Source: Planctomycetota bacterium (GTDB lineage Bacteria; Planctomycetota; SZUA-567). From it: a stretch of DNA of 64,000 nt. The notes beneath the pieces were generated by a model. The model was not told where the DNA came from and made no database searches. It saw nothing but the letters and a program-made list of their open reading frames with translations. The DNA is taken from positions 1 through 64,000 of the forward strand of contig JAGUZQ010000093.1 of assembly GCA_020060765.1 (NCBI GenBank), in the 5' to 3' direction. Made by a program: the position numbers and the translations under genes. Shown in pieces: positions 16,151 to 25,606 of this stretch. Every line of letters begins with the position of its first letter. Within the stretch, counting starts at the first letter, position 1.

Positions 16151-19100
16151 TTAATCCCACTTGTGCGCGTCAACCGCTACGCGGAAATCCTCGAAGTGTT
16201 TACGCAGTTTTCCTATCAGCTCGCATAGTTCCGCCGGATTTTTCCCTTCAGACAGTTCCAGCCGGTAGGCGTCGGCTGCCAGGCGCGTCGCCCCGGCGGA
16301 AGCTGCGCCGCCCTTGATGCGATGAGCCTTGCGCCTGACAGTCTCGTGATCTTTTCCGGCAAAGGCTTGCTCCATCTCCTCCAGTTGCGTGGGCAGGTCG
16401 GCGAGGAAAATATCCAGAACCTGCCGGGAGAGTTCGTTGTCGCCGCCGGTGGCCTGGGCAAGCTGGCCGGCGTCGAACACCGCTTCGGTGGCGGCTGGTT
16501 TCGGCGCTTTCTGCTCGTAACAGGCGCCGCGATGGCGCGACAGGAGGGCGCTGATCGACTCGCGATCGATCGGTTTGGAGACGTAGTCGTCCATTCCCGC
16601 AGCCAGGCAGCGTTCGCGCGTACCGTGCATGGCTTCGGCTGTCATGGCGATAATAATTGGCGCAAGACCTTGTTCGCGGATTTTGGCAGTCGCCTCGAAG
16701 CCGTCCATTTCCGGCATCTGGCAGTCCATGAAGATTATTCTGTAATCCCTGTTCCCGGCCATTTCCACCGCCTGTCTGCCGTTGCTGGCGATGTCGACCG
16801 CGCAACCCAGTTTGCCCAAAATTATTTTTCCTACTTCCTGGTTGACGGGGTTGTCTTCCGCCAGCAGCACGGGAATGAGTTTCCTGTCCTGTTCCTGTTG
16901 TTCGACAGCTTGCCGGGGCGAATCGACCCGCAGCATTTTCCTGATCCGGCGCGCCAGGGAAAAGACCGATACCGGCTTGCTGACAATCGCGCCGGCGGGA
17001 GACTTCATGTCCTCCGGTCGGGCGGAAATGGCGGCCAGTTGCAAAACATGGAGATGAGCGGCATGAACGGTCGATTTTATCGCTGTCGCCAAACCCGACG
17101 CATCCATATCGGCAAGCGGGAAATCGATAACCACCAGCCCGATTTCGCCGACGGGCAAGTCGGCCAGAATCGCCAGCGCCTCCTCGCCGCTTTCGGCTTG
17201 GCTGAGCGGGAAAGACAATTCCTCCAGGCAGAAGCGCAGGTTCTGCCGGCAAGTTTTATTGGAACACACCAGCAGGGTTTTCAGCGGCGCAAGCTCTTCC
17301 GCAGGCGTTGATTCCGCGAGGCCGAGAGGAATTTTCACCGTAAAAACGCTGCCCGCGCCGGGAGAACTGCTGAGGCCGATGGAGCCGCCCATGAGGTCGG
17401 TCAATTGCTTGCAGATACTCAATCCCAGGCCGGTGCCGGAATATTTGCGGGTGGTGGAGGCGTCGGCCTGGGTGAAGGATTCGAAAATACGCGACTGGCT
17501 TTCCGGCGGTATGCCGATGCCGGTATCCTCCACTTCCAGGGTGGCGGCGACATGATCGCCCTCGACTGCAGCCGACAGCGATACGGTCACGCTGCCGCGA
17601 CTGGTGAACTTGATGGCGTTGCCGACGAGGTTGGTTACTATCTGCCTGATGCGCACGGGGTCGCCCGTCACCCGGGGAGGCAGATCCAACGGGAGCCGCA
17701 GCAGCAGGTCTATCCCCTTGTCCTCCGCCATCAGGCCGAAGGTTTGGGTTGCGCTTTCGATTTCCCCGGCCAGATCGAAACAGATCTTTTCCAGGCTTAG
17801 TTTGCCTGCCTCGATCTTGGAGAAATCGAGGATATCGTTGATGACCGCCAGCAGATTCCTGGCGGAACTGGCGGCGATGTTAACGAATTCACGCTGATCG
17901 CGGGCGAGAGCGGTGCTGGAGAGGATGTCGATCATGCCGATCACGCCGTTCATGGGAGTGCGGATTTCGTGCGACATGTTGGCCAGGAATTCGCTCTTGG
18001 CGATAGTGGCCTGCCGCGCCTGCTCGGCATATTCCTCTGCTTCTTCCTGCGCCTTTTCCGCGTTTTCCCTGAGTTCCTCCGAGACCAGCAGGGTGCGGGA
18101 AAGCTCCTGGGAGATGATTTCCGCCTCGCGCCTGGCGCGCTCCATCTCCGCCTCAAAAAGTTTCCGCTCGGTAATATCCTGGAATGCTCCGGCGACCTTT
18201 ACCGTCTGCCCTTGCTCCTGGATGGCCGATCCGATCAGCCGCGCCCACAGTAAGCGGCCGTCTGCTCCCTCCAGTTGGATGGCAAGATCAAATTCGCTCC
18301 CGTTTTCCACCGACTTGCTTAACGCCATGATCGCGATTCGGCGGTCGACCGGATGGCAGCGGGAAAGCGCGTCCTCGAAAGAGATGTCGCCGCTTTGCGG
18401 CAGACCCATGATTTCCCGTACCAATTGGCTGCAAGTCAGGGATTTGTCGTGCGGGTTATAAGACCAGCCGCCGATCTTGCCCAGCCGCTGGGTTTCACGC
18501 AGCATCTCCTCGTTGTCGCGCAAGGCGATGGTGGTCTGCGAGCGTTGGGAAAATTCATTTTCCAGTTCGTGCCGCTGTCGATCCAGTTCCTCCGTCTGGC
18601 TGACAATTATCTGCTGGAACCGGTTTTTTGCCAGCCAGACCGTCAACGCCAGCAGCGTTTCCAGCACAGCGAAAACCAGTAGATGAAAGAGGATGATGAC
18701 CCGCAATTCATTTATCATGGTCGTGTAACGGCTGGTAATGTTTTCATGCGCGACGAAAAAGCCGATGGGGTCGAGCCGGGAATCGAGTGTGCCGCGAAAG
18801 TCGCGCAAGGGGAAAATCGAAAGCGAGTACACCCGGTCAAGCCGGATGATCTCTGCCTGTTCCAGCGACTTGGTTTCGTAATTCCGGGAATGGGACAGCA
18901 GTTGCTCCACCAGCGGCGAAGTAGTTGCCGCAATCACCAGGTTGGAAGGCAGGTGGCCTCGCCGGGAAACTTCGGCATAGTCTTTTTTCCACATCGCCTG
19001 GCGCAGGAGATCGCCTTTCAGGGCAATGCTGAATTCCACTCCCAGGCTCCTCTTCGTCTCCGCCAGCATCTGGTCGAAGGAGCTGACGGCTTCGACCACA

Positions 19101-19681
19101 CCGACAGGCTCCGGGCGGGTAGGCGCAAACACCGGGCTGGCGCCCCTGATCCCAAACACCGAACGGCCTGTCTCGATGCCGCTGACCGGCTTTTTTCCTT
19201 TCCACGCGGCGGTTGGCAGATGCCGTGTCTCGGTCAGGTCATCGCCGAAATCATCCGGATTATGTACGCGGTAAAAAGAGGTGCCGCCGGGAAAGAGATG
19301 AAAATGAATCTGGGTGACGCCGTAGCTATCGCGTAAAGTATCCCAGCCCTTTTCCATGCGCCCACGCAATTCCTGCCGGATAGTGGCGCATAACTTCCCC
19401 CCCTTGCCGCCGCCTTCCCGGACAAGGGCATCGCTGGCGGCAGCCACCATCTGCCCGACCTCCGGATCGTTGGCGATATGAAATGAAAGCGCCTCGGCCT
19501 TTTTACTTTCGCAGGAGAAATGGAGTTGAAAGGAAGTCTGAAGTTGCCGCGCGCGGTTCTGCAGGGAATCCTGGAAGGCGTCCTCGATTCTGCTGGAACG
19601 CAGCCATCCCAGCAAGGCGCTGATAAAGGCGATTGCGAAAGTGCCGAAAATGAAAAATGGGTGCCTGACGTGATTTTTCAT
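16151..19681 (-). CDS. hybrid sensor histidine kinase with Cache, PAS, two receiver and HPt domains
   Basis: The domains, in residues counted from the start at 19681 (1176 residues), are: membrane helix at about 9-30, periplasmic dCache_3-like sensor at about 35-310 (FHLFPGGTSFYRVHNPDDFG), second helix at about 320-345, PAS at about 400-510, coiled coil, HisKA with NMSHEIRTPMNGV, ATPase domain with GTGLGLSICKQL, two receivers and a C-terminal HPt (AHRIKGGAA). The first receiver lacks the acidic pair (LVCSNKTC) although an Asp and a Lys remain, so it is probably degenerate. The second is complete (AEDNPVNQE, MDCQMPEMDG, SKPID). It probably relays phosphate to an unlinked regulator. The SD points to 19681; a start at 19720 is also possible. 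Confidence 0.9.
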   Translation of the reverse strand: MKNHVRHPFFIFGTFAIAFISALLGWLRSSRIEDAFQDSLQNRARQLQTSFQLHFSCESKKAEALSFHIANDPEVGQMVAAASDALVREGGGKGGKLCATIRQELRGRMEKGWDTLRDSYGVTQIHFHLFPGGTSFYRVHNPDDFGDDLTETRHLPTAAWKGKKPVSGIETGRSVFGIRGASPVFAPTRPEPVGVVEAVSSFDQMLAETKRSLGVEFSIALKGDLLRQAMWKKDYAEVSRRGHLPSNLVIAATTSPLVEQLLSHSRNYETKSLEQAEIIRLDRVYSLSIFPLRDFRGTLDSRLDPIGFFVAHENITSRYTTMINELRVIILFHLLVFAVLETLLALTVWLAKNRFQQIIVSQTEELDRQRHELENEFSQRSQTTIALRDNEEMLRETQRLGKIGGWSYNPHDKSLTCSQLVREIMGLPQSGDISFEDALSRCHPVDRRIAIMALSKSVENGSEFDLAIQLEGADGRLLWARLIGSAIQEQGQTVKVAGAFQDITERKLFEAEMERARREAEIISQELSRTLLVSEELRENAEKAQEEAEEYAEQARQATIAKSEFLANMSHEIRTPMNGVIGMIDILSSTALARDQREFVNIAASSARNLLAVINDILDFSKIEAGKLSLEKICFDLAGEIESATQTFGLMAEDKGIDLLLRLPLDLPPRVTGDPVRIRQIVTNLVGNAIKFTSRGSVTVSLSAAVEGDHVAATLEVEDTGIGIPPESQSRIFESFTQADASTTRKYSGTGLGLSICKQLTDLMGGSIGLSSSPGAGSVFTVKIPLGLAESTPAEELAPLKTLLVCSNKTCRQNLRFCLEELSFPLSQAESGEEALAILADLPVGEIGLVVIDFPLADMDASGLATAIKSTVHAAHLHVLQLAAISARPEDMKSPAGAIVSKPVSVFSLARRIRKMLRVDSPRQAVEQQEQDRKLIPVLLAEDNPVNQEVGKIILGKLGCAVDIASNGRQAVEMAGNRDYRIIFMDCQMPEMDGFEATAKIREQGLAPIIIAMTAEAMHGTRERCLAAGMDDYVSKPIDRESISALLSRHRGACYEQKAPKPAATEAVFDAGQLAQATGGDNELSRQVLDIFLADLPTQLEEMEQAFAGKDHETVRRKAHRIKGGAASAGATRLAADAYRLELSEGKNPAELCELIGKLRKHFEDFRVAVDAHKWD

Positions 19682-20083
19682 AATTCCCGCCACCTTTGTA
19701 ACGTGCCTATTATAGTACATCCGAAGAGCAGGCAGGTGTCAAGTTGTTTAAGAGTTTCTGTTTGATTAGGAAAGTGTAATTCATCATTCCGGCGACTGGA
19801 AGGTGAGAATTGTGGGAGTCAATTATCATGATAATTATCATGATAATTGATGCAAGTATTTGTTGTCTGTTGTGGGTATTTTCCGCATGGTTCATTATAA
19901 AGTGTTCAATTTCTGGTTAACCTATCGACTCAATCAATTCTTTTCAGCTTGTGTAAAATTTCGCGACGGTATATGGTAAATGCTGGGCCTGAAACGGCGG
20001 TGCGTTTCGCGAAAATAAAAAAACATTTTTTGCGCGTTACTTTGCCGTTGCTGGTGAGGAGATATAGTAATAAGGACATCTGC
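19682..20083. other. divergent intergenic region, 402 bases, with a large palindrome
   Basis: This lies between the divergent histidine kinase and ECF sigma genes and should hold both promoters. The dominant feature is a perfect 32-bp palindrome at 19819-19850. A weak TATAGT (20063-20068) sits just before the sigma start. I see no gene. Confidence 0.6.
19819..19850. promoter_or_regulatory. perfect 32-bp palindrome, candidate operator
   Basis: The sequence is fully self-complementary about 19834/19835 and contains two TATCATGATA units (19824-19833 and 19836-19845) 12 bases apart. GATAAT-type hexamers recall Fur-family boxes. It lies between two divergent regulatory genes. Confidence 0.6.
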
Positions 20084-20608
20084 ATGCAGCGCAGTAATTT
20101 CATGAAGCTGTTCCTGGAGGTGGAATGCGATTTACGGGCATATCTGCTGGCTGTGTGCCGGGATTGGCATGTGGCGGATGATCTGTTCCAGGAAACGAGC
20201 TGTGTTTTATGGGAAAAATACGAAGCGTACGACGAGTCCCGCCCGTTCATCGCCTGGGCGATGGGGATCGCGCGGCTGGAATGCCTGAAGTGGCGGCAGA
20301 AACAGGCCAGATCGAAGGAATGTTTTTCCGAGGCGATTATTTCCCTGTTGGCGGAAACGGCGGCGGCTGGAAAACCTGCGGAAAATAAACTGCTGCCGCT
20401 GCTGCGGCAGTGCATTGACAAGCTTAATCCACAGGGGAGGTTGGTGTTGTCACAAAGGTATGAACACGGCAAGCCTATAGAGGAAATTGCCGCGCTTATT
20501 TCCAAAAGCGTCGGCGCGGTTAAAATGCTGCTGAAGCGCACGCGCATGGCATTGCGTAAATGCGTGGAGGACAAGCAGCGAATGGAGGAATCAGGCCATG
20601 GAATGTGA
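20084..20608 (+). CDS. ECF-type RNA polymerase sigma factor
   Basis: The 174-residue protein has sigma region 2 (about residues 12-75, with [14 protein letters not shown] and [16 protein letters not shown]) and region 4 (about 112-165, with [23 protein letters not shown]). This is the form common in planctomycetes and verrucomicrobia. I use the ATG at 20084, after AAGGA, because the family N-terminus begins there. The stop overlaps the next gene, an anti-sigma-like domain fused to a pseudopilin, by 11 bases. That tight coupling is typical of a sigma and anti-sigma pair. It probably controls the downstream glycosidase genes. Confidence 0.88.
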   Translation: MQRSNFMKLFLEVECDLRAYLLAVCRDWHVADDLFQETSCVLWEKYEAYDESRPFIAWAMGIARLECLKWRQKQARSKECFSEAIISLLAETAAAGKPAENKLLPLLRQCIDKLNPQGRLVLSQRYEHGKPIEEIAALISKSVGAVKMLLKRTRMALRKCVEDKQRMEESGHGM

Positions 20609-21548
20609 AGATATGTTTCAAAATTACTTTGACAGCCTTTCAGGAACCGGAGACCTGGCCGCAATCAGCCGCTGCCTTGAGTCCGATCACAAGAACAGCC
20701 AAAGTTTTCTGGCCATTGCCAGGGAGGAAGTCCTGTTGCGCAAAGTCTGGAGCATTACCGGCAGAAGCGAAAACCTGTTGACAATGGCATCCACGGAGTT
20801 GGCGCGCGACAGTAGAGGACGCCAATACAGGCCGGGCTTTTTGCGCCGGGCGGGGTTCACTTTGGTGGAGCTGCTGGTGGTGGTGGCGATTATCAGCATA
20901 CTGTCGGCGCTGCTGCTGCCGGTGCTGGGCAAAGCTGTCGGCGCCGCGCGGCACCTGTCCTGCGCCAGTCAACTGAAGCAACTCGGGCTGGGTTTGGGTA
21001 TGTACGGTTCGGATTATAATAATTACATTCCGCACGAGCCCGGCAATTCCACCTCCACTACCTGTTGGGACTGGCAGATTTCTACATACGTCGGTTATCA
21101 GTGCGCGGGTTCTTCATCCACCTGGGGGCCGCCGCTGTTCCATTGCCCCAGCGCGATTTTCCACAGTTCACTTACCCCGGGCGCGGCCAGAGGCTACGTG
21201 ATGAATAACTACTGCGCTTACTCCCCTTCAGCGACCATGGAAGACCAGACCCGTTTCGGGCGGCATCCGAAAGGGCTGCTGCTGATAGAATTCTGGGAAT
21301 ACTCCTACGGCGAAAGCGGGGGGCAGTATCCAGAATCGCGCACCATCGGCAAGACCAACAACCGCGAGTACATGAGCATTTTCAGTAATCATTACGACTG
21401 GATCGCCGACCGCCACCAGGACAAGGTCAACTATCTGAACGAAGACCTGAGCGTCAGGCACACTTCCAAGGGAGTCACCGGCTACGGCCTGGATCCGGTC
21501 TGGATTTATTACAAGAACGGCACCATTTTCCAGGACGGTTATCATTGA
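20598..21548 (+). CDS. anti-sigma-like domain fused to a pseudopilin
   Basis: This 316-residue protein starts inside the end of the sigma gene. Residues 1-55 ([17 protein letters not shown], then [16 protein letters not shown]) look like the short cytoplasmic N-terminal segment of FecR-type anti-sigma proteins in PVC bacteria. After a linker, residues 82-86 (LRRAG) and FTLVELL form a prepilin peptidase site, with cleavage after Gly86, followed by a membrane helix and a periplasmic pseudopilin body. I see no internal start with a good SD sequence, so the fusion is probably real. The pseudopilin helix would take the place of the usual anti-sigma membrane anchor. The anti-sigma assignment is inferred from position and pattern, not certain. 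Confidence 0.75.
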   Translation: MECEDMFQNYFDSLSGTGDLAAISRCLESDHKNSQSFLAIAREEVLLRKVWSITGRSENLLTMASTELARDSRGRQYRPGFLRRAGFTLVELLVVVAIISILSALLLPVLGKAVGAARHLSCASQLKQLGLGLGMYGSDYNNYIPHEPGNSTSTTCWDWQISTYVGYQCAGSSSTWGPPLFHCPSAIFHSSLTPGAARGYVMNNYCAYSPSATMEDQTRFGRHPKGLLLIEFWEYSYGESGGQYPESRTIGKTNNREYMSIFSNHYDWIADRHQDKVNYLNEDLSVRHTSKGVTGYGLDPVWIYYKNGTIFQDGYH

Positions 21549-21581
21549 TCGACGCGCCGCCAGTGTTGCAGAAAGGGAGCT

Positions 21582-22043
21582 ATGACCAAGATACGCTTAC
21601 GACCGTATCATCCCACTTATATCGTCGCTAATTTCGGGGCTGGTGGCGCGCCTGAAACCAGCAGGGCGCGGAAAGGCTTCGACGGCGTAAACGACAAAAT
21701 CAAGGCCAACCCCTGCGCGGCGGAAATCGAGATCGTGCAATGCCACGACGACGTCTGCGAGGGTTGCACCCGCATCTTCGAGCAGGAAAGCGGTTCCGTC
21801 TGGGGCGAACGCAAATCTTGCTCCAGCGCAGAGGATCCGGAAATAGTCGCGTCGGTAAACAGGATCAATGCCAGGATGCTGAAACTGTTTGGCCTGAATT
21901 TCGGCGACAGGATAATGCTGGTCGAACTGGCGGAAATATTGTCCCGGAAACTGCCCGATATCGACGACGATTTGCTGGGAGGGACGCAGCGCAACGAAGA
22001 CTACCATAAAGGGCTGGGAAAGCTTCTCTCATACCAGCAATGA
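21582..22043 (+). CDS. DUF1284 family protein
   Basis: The 153-residue cytosolic protein matches DUF1284: the N-terminal IRLRPYHP, the middle segment IEIVQCHDDVCEGC and a late LFGLNFGDRIMLVEL. Several cysteines (in DDVCEGC and RKSCS) suggest a metal or Fe-S site, as proposed for the family. The ATG at 21582 follows GGGAG, 33 bases after the pseudopilin fusion and 42 before the GH20 gene, so it is in the same operon. Its role next to a glycosidase is unknown. Confidence 0.75.
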   Translation: MTKIRLRPYHPTYIVANFGAGGAPETSRARKGFDGVNDKIKANPCAAEIEIVQCHDDVCEGCTRIFEQESGSVWGERKSCSSAEDPEIVASVNRINARMLKLFGLNFGDRIMLVELAEILSRKLPDIDDDLLGGTQRNEDYHKGLGKLLSYQQ

Positions 22044-22085
22044 GCACGCATAATCCATAATCCCAAAACAAAACAGGAGAAGACC

Positions 22086-25000
22086 ATGAGAAAAGCCGAC
22101 GTCGTGTTTTTTATCTTTCTGGCGGCGGTAATGTGTTCCGCCTGCCCTGCCGGGGAGGAAAACGTCGTTTACGTCAGCCAGTCGGAAAAATGGACTCTGA
22201 ACAACTGGAAGAAAGAGCAGAAAGCCGAACTGGAAGAGGTAGAAGAAAAATCCCCCGACGGCGCGTCGGCGATCAGGATTAAATTCCTGTCGACCGAAGG
22301 TGGTTGCCAGGCTAACAGTACAATTTTGCCCGAGCAGTCGGAGTGGCGCAAACAGGAGTATTACGGCGTCGCGGTCTGGGTCAAAAGCCTGGGTGCGACC
22401 GACGGACGCAAGATCAATTTCCGCGCCATCACGAAAGACGCGGCCTACACCTGGACGGTGCGGCTGGAAAGCGCTGAATGGCAACTGGTGCGGCTCCCGC
22501 TCGAAGGCTCCTATAGCAAAGAGGGGGGTCGGAAGGATTTGCATGAGACCCGCTTTTTCGGCGTCTCCTCCGCAGTCGAGGCTGATTTTATGGTCGGAGG
22601 AATAGGCCTGATCCCGCGGGCAGAGGAAACGCTGGCGTTCGCGCCGGTGCCGACCTTTTTGGCAAAAAACGACGCGGCGAATAAAATCGTGGTCGACGGC
22701 AAACTGGACGATCCGGTCTGGCAAAACGCCCCCCGCCTGTCTCTGATCGGAATCAAGGGGAAGGCACTTAACCTGCCGACCACGGTGCAAATTGCCAGCG
22801 ACGGGGAAAACCTGCTGGTCAGCGCGCGGATGCAGTGCGCCGACACCGGCAAACTCATCGCCGACAAGCGTCAGCACGACAGCCAGGTCTGGCAGGACGA
22901 TTGTCTGGAAGTGCTGGTCGATGCGTCCCTGGACGGGAAAAGTTACGTGCATTTCATCGTCAATTCAATCGGCACGAAACAGGATTACCGTTATCGTTTC
23001 GACGCTGCTGCCGACAGTTTCATTTTCGACAAGGAAAACTGGAACCCGGAATGGGCGCAGGCGTCGCAATTCACGCCGACGGAATGGACGATGGAGCTTT
23101 CCATCCCGCTGGCAGATGCTGGCATCTCTCCCGAATTGCCGTTTGCCTTGCAGATCGGTCGCGAAAACAATTCCGACAAGGAATACGCCGCCTTGTCGGA
23201 AACCGATCGGTTCATCAGCATTCACAAGTTCCCGGTATTCCGCTTCGCCGAAAAGAAGTCGGAAGCCAAGGCGGAGAAACTGTCGCTAAAGCCTGACGGT
23301 TCCGCCTGTCTTGATGCGGTTTTTCCGGCGGCGGGAAAATACGATCTGGCTTGGAGTATGGCCGATCCTTACGGAAAACTGGCGCAAGGCAACTGCGCGG
23401 TCGAGGCGGGCGAAAATCTGACCGGGCAGATTCCGTTCACGATTTCGCCGAAAGTCGACGGCGTCTACCGGCTGGTGGTGAGCGGAGGCGGCGCGGGGGA
23501 GATTTTCCTGGCCGGGAGTTTCGAGTTGAAACTGCCTCCCGCCATAACCTACGGCGACCTGTTCCTGAATCCGCGCCCCAAGACTATCGAGGTTAATGAG
23601 GAAGAAGTTTTTTCCATCACCCCGGAACTGCCGCTGCGCGTAAAGGCTGACGCCTCGGACAGGACGCTGCAAACCGCCCGGTTTTTGCGCGCGGAACTGC
23701 GGGACAACCTGGGAGTGTTTTTGCCGCTACTGAAGGGAGAAGGGGAGGGCAAGGCGGTCAGCCTGTCGCTGCTCGACCGGAACGACGCGGAAGCGAAAGG
23801 ACTTTTCGGACGCGAGGAAATTCCCGCCGAAGGTTACGTGGTCGTAGCGTCGCCGGAGGGGATCAGCATTCGCGGCGTCGACGAGGCGGGGCTGTATTAT
23901 GGCGTGGTCACGTTCATGCAATACTGTCGCAACTGCCTGCTCAAAAACGGAGAGGGCGTTTTCAAGGCGGTCAAAATAGTCGACTGGCCGGATCGGCAGT
24001 TCCGGATAATTTCCCACTGGGCAGGCGCCAAGAGCAGGCGTTTGGAATGCCGGCAGGATCCGGAGGCGCTGAAAAAATGGCTGAAGGAATACGTCGCGGG
24101 CAACAAGTATAACTACTGGTCGCTGCTGCTCAACGAATCGTACGAGTATGACCGCCGCAGCGAGGTTTCCTCTCCCCAGGCGATGCTCACCCGCAAGCAA
24201 TACCGCGAAATCGTCGCCTTCGCGCGGGAGCATTTCATCCAGGTCATACCGGCGTTGCAATCAGGCGGGCACTCGCAGCACTTCACCAAGCCCTATCCGT
24301 TCCTGCGGGAAGAAAATTACAACCACGACCAGGCTAACGTGGAACATCCGGAATTCCATAACATCCTGTTCGACTGTTACGACGATATTCTCGATGCGTA
24401 CGAGGTGAAACCGGAATACCTCATGATCTGGCACGACGAATGGTGGCACAAGACCGAAGGCGATCCCGCTCCTACCCTCAACGGCAAGGAGCGCTGGCAG
24501 GTTTTCCGAGATAATCTGCTGAAAATCCACGGCCACCTGGCCAAGCGCGGCGTGAAGATAATGATGTTCTGCGATATGCTTTTGCCAGAGCATAACGGCG
24601 GCTATCCGTTCCACGTATCCAAGGCGCTGGAAGGGCTGCCCCGCGATATCATGATGCTGAACTGGTCGTGCAGCGTCGCGCCCTCGGCGGTGAAATACCT
24701 GACCGACAACGGCTTCAAGGTTATCAGCGTCACCAATAATTACAAGGAGCTGCGCGAGAAGGACAAGCCGTTGCTTTCCGGTTCGGGAATCATCCTCTAC
24801 GGGCATTTCCTGCAGACGTTCTGGTATTCCCGCGACGGCATCCTCGCGAATTACGTGCATTCCATTTTCCCCGCCGCCGACCAGGCGTGGAATCATGACC
24901 GGCAAGTCAGCCTGCCGCTGGGGGAATGGCGGCGCAGCTATCTGCAACACGTCAACGCCCTGTTTAACCTGCCCCCGCGCGGCACTGCAAAAACCGTGTT

Positions 25001-25568
25001 CAAACCGCTGGACATGAAAACAGGCTTTAACGAAACCGCGTCCGCTCTCATGAACGGCCTGGCTCCCAGGCTTGAACCTGGCGCGCAAGAAATCGCGTAT
25101 TTCCCCTTCGAACTGGCCGCTTCCGGCGGCGCGGACGTGCTGGCGGCGAAAGACGGGAATACGTATTACGCCATCGACTGCGGCAAACTCAAGGCGTCGT
25201 CGCTGGTGTTTCTGCAGGGCGCATATCTGGACAAAAAGGAGCGGGAAGAGTTCAAAAAGGAAAGCATGAATTATCTGCACGGCGTGCCGGTGGGAGAAAT
25301 CATTATCGAAGTAGAACACGGCCCCAGCCAGCGCATCGAACTCCGCCTGGGTCTTAACACCAACGAGATTCATCCTATCCCGGACGAGCGCTATCTGTTG
25401 GGCGCGCGGTTCAATTACGACTGCAAGACCGTGAGTGGCAAGGATGCGAGCCTGTACCTGCTGGAGTGGGCCAACCCCTGGCCGGACAGGCCGATCACGC
25501 GCATCGTGCTGAAGAGTTACGGCACGGCGGCGATTCCTTTGATCTATGCTCTCAGCGCGGCGAAATAA
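22086..25568 (+). CDS. secreted CBM9-GH20-like glycosidase
   Basis: This is a 1160-residue multidomain protein with a signal peptide (residues 1-22, possibly a lipobox SAC). It has an N-terminal beta-sandwich (about 25-175), a CBM9-like domain (about 190-390, opening IVVDGKLDDPVW), a GH20 N-terminal domain (about 495-625) and a GH20-like TIM barrel (about 640-930). The barrel has SGGHSQHFTKPYPF and the acidic pair in MIWHDEWWH, where classical GH20 enzymes have GGDE. It probably removes beta-linked N-acetylhexosamine from host or algal glycans in the periplasm or outside the cell. It ends the sigma/pseudopilin operon. The changed active-site context makes the exact substrate uncertain. Confidence 0.85.
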   Translation: MRKADVVFFIFLAAVMCSACPAGEENVVYVSQSEKWTLNNWKKEQKAELEEVEEKSPDGASAIRIKFLSTEGGCQANSTILPEQSEWRKQEYYGVAVWVKSLGATDGRKINFRAITKDAAYTWTVRLESAEWQLVRLPLEGSYSKEGGRKDLHETRFFGVSSAVEADFMVGGIGLIPRAEETLAFAPVPTFLAKNDAANKIVVDGKLDDPVWQNAPRLSLIGIKGKALNLPTTVQIASDGENLLVSARMQCADTGKLIADKRQHDSQVWQDDCLEVLVDASLDGKSYVHFIVNSIGTKQDYRYRFDAAADSFIFDKENWNPEWAQASQFTPTEWTMELSIPLADAGISPELPFALQIGRENNSDKEYAALSETDRFISIHKFPVFRFAEKKSEAKAEKLSLKPDGSACLDAVFPAAGKYDLAWSMADPYGKLAQGNCAVEAGENLTGQIPFTISPKVDGVYRLVVSGGGAGEIFLAGSFELKLPPAITYGDLFLNPRPKTIEVNEEEVFSITPELPLRVKADASDRTLQTARFLRAELRDNLGVFLPLLKGEGEGKAVSLSLLDRNDAEAKGLFGREEIPAEGYVVVASPEGISIRGVDEAGLYYGVVTFMQYCRNCLLKNGEGVFKAVKIVDWPDRQFRIISHWAGAKSRRLECRQDPEALKKWLKEYVAGNKYNYWSLLLNESYEYDRRSEVSSPQAMLTRKQYREIVAFAREHFIQVIPALQSGGHSQHFTKPYPFLREENYNHDQANVEHPEFHNILFDCYDDILDAYEVKPEYLMIWHDEWWHKTEGDPAPTLNGKERWQVFRDNLLKIHGHLAKRGVKIMMFCDMLLPEHNGGYPFHVSKALEGLPRDIMMLNWSCSVAPSAVKYLTDNGFKVISVTNNYKELREKDKPLLSGSGIILYGHFLQTFWYSRDGILANYVHSIFPAADQAWNHDRQVSLPLGEWRRSYLQHVNALFNLPPRGTAKTVFKPLDMKTGFNETASALMNGLAPRLEPGAQEIAYFPFELAASGGADVLAAKDGNTYYAIDCGKLKASSLVFLQGAYLDKKEREEFKKESMNYLHGVPVGEIIIEVEHGPSQRIELRLGLNTNEIHPIPDERYLLGARFNYDCKTVSGKDASLYLLEWANPWPDRPITRIVLKSYGTAAIPLIYALSAAK

Positions 25569-25606
25569 GCTTTTTGCGATGCGTCTTTAAGGCAGACCGG
25601 CAAGGG

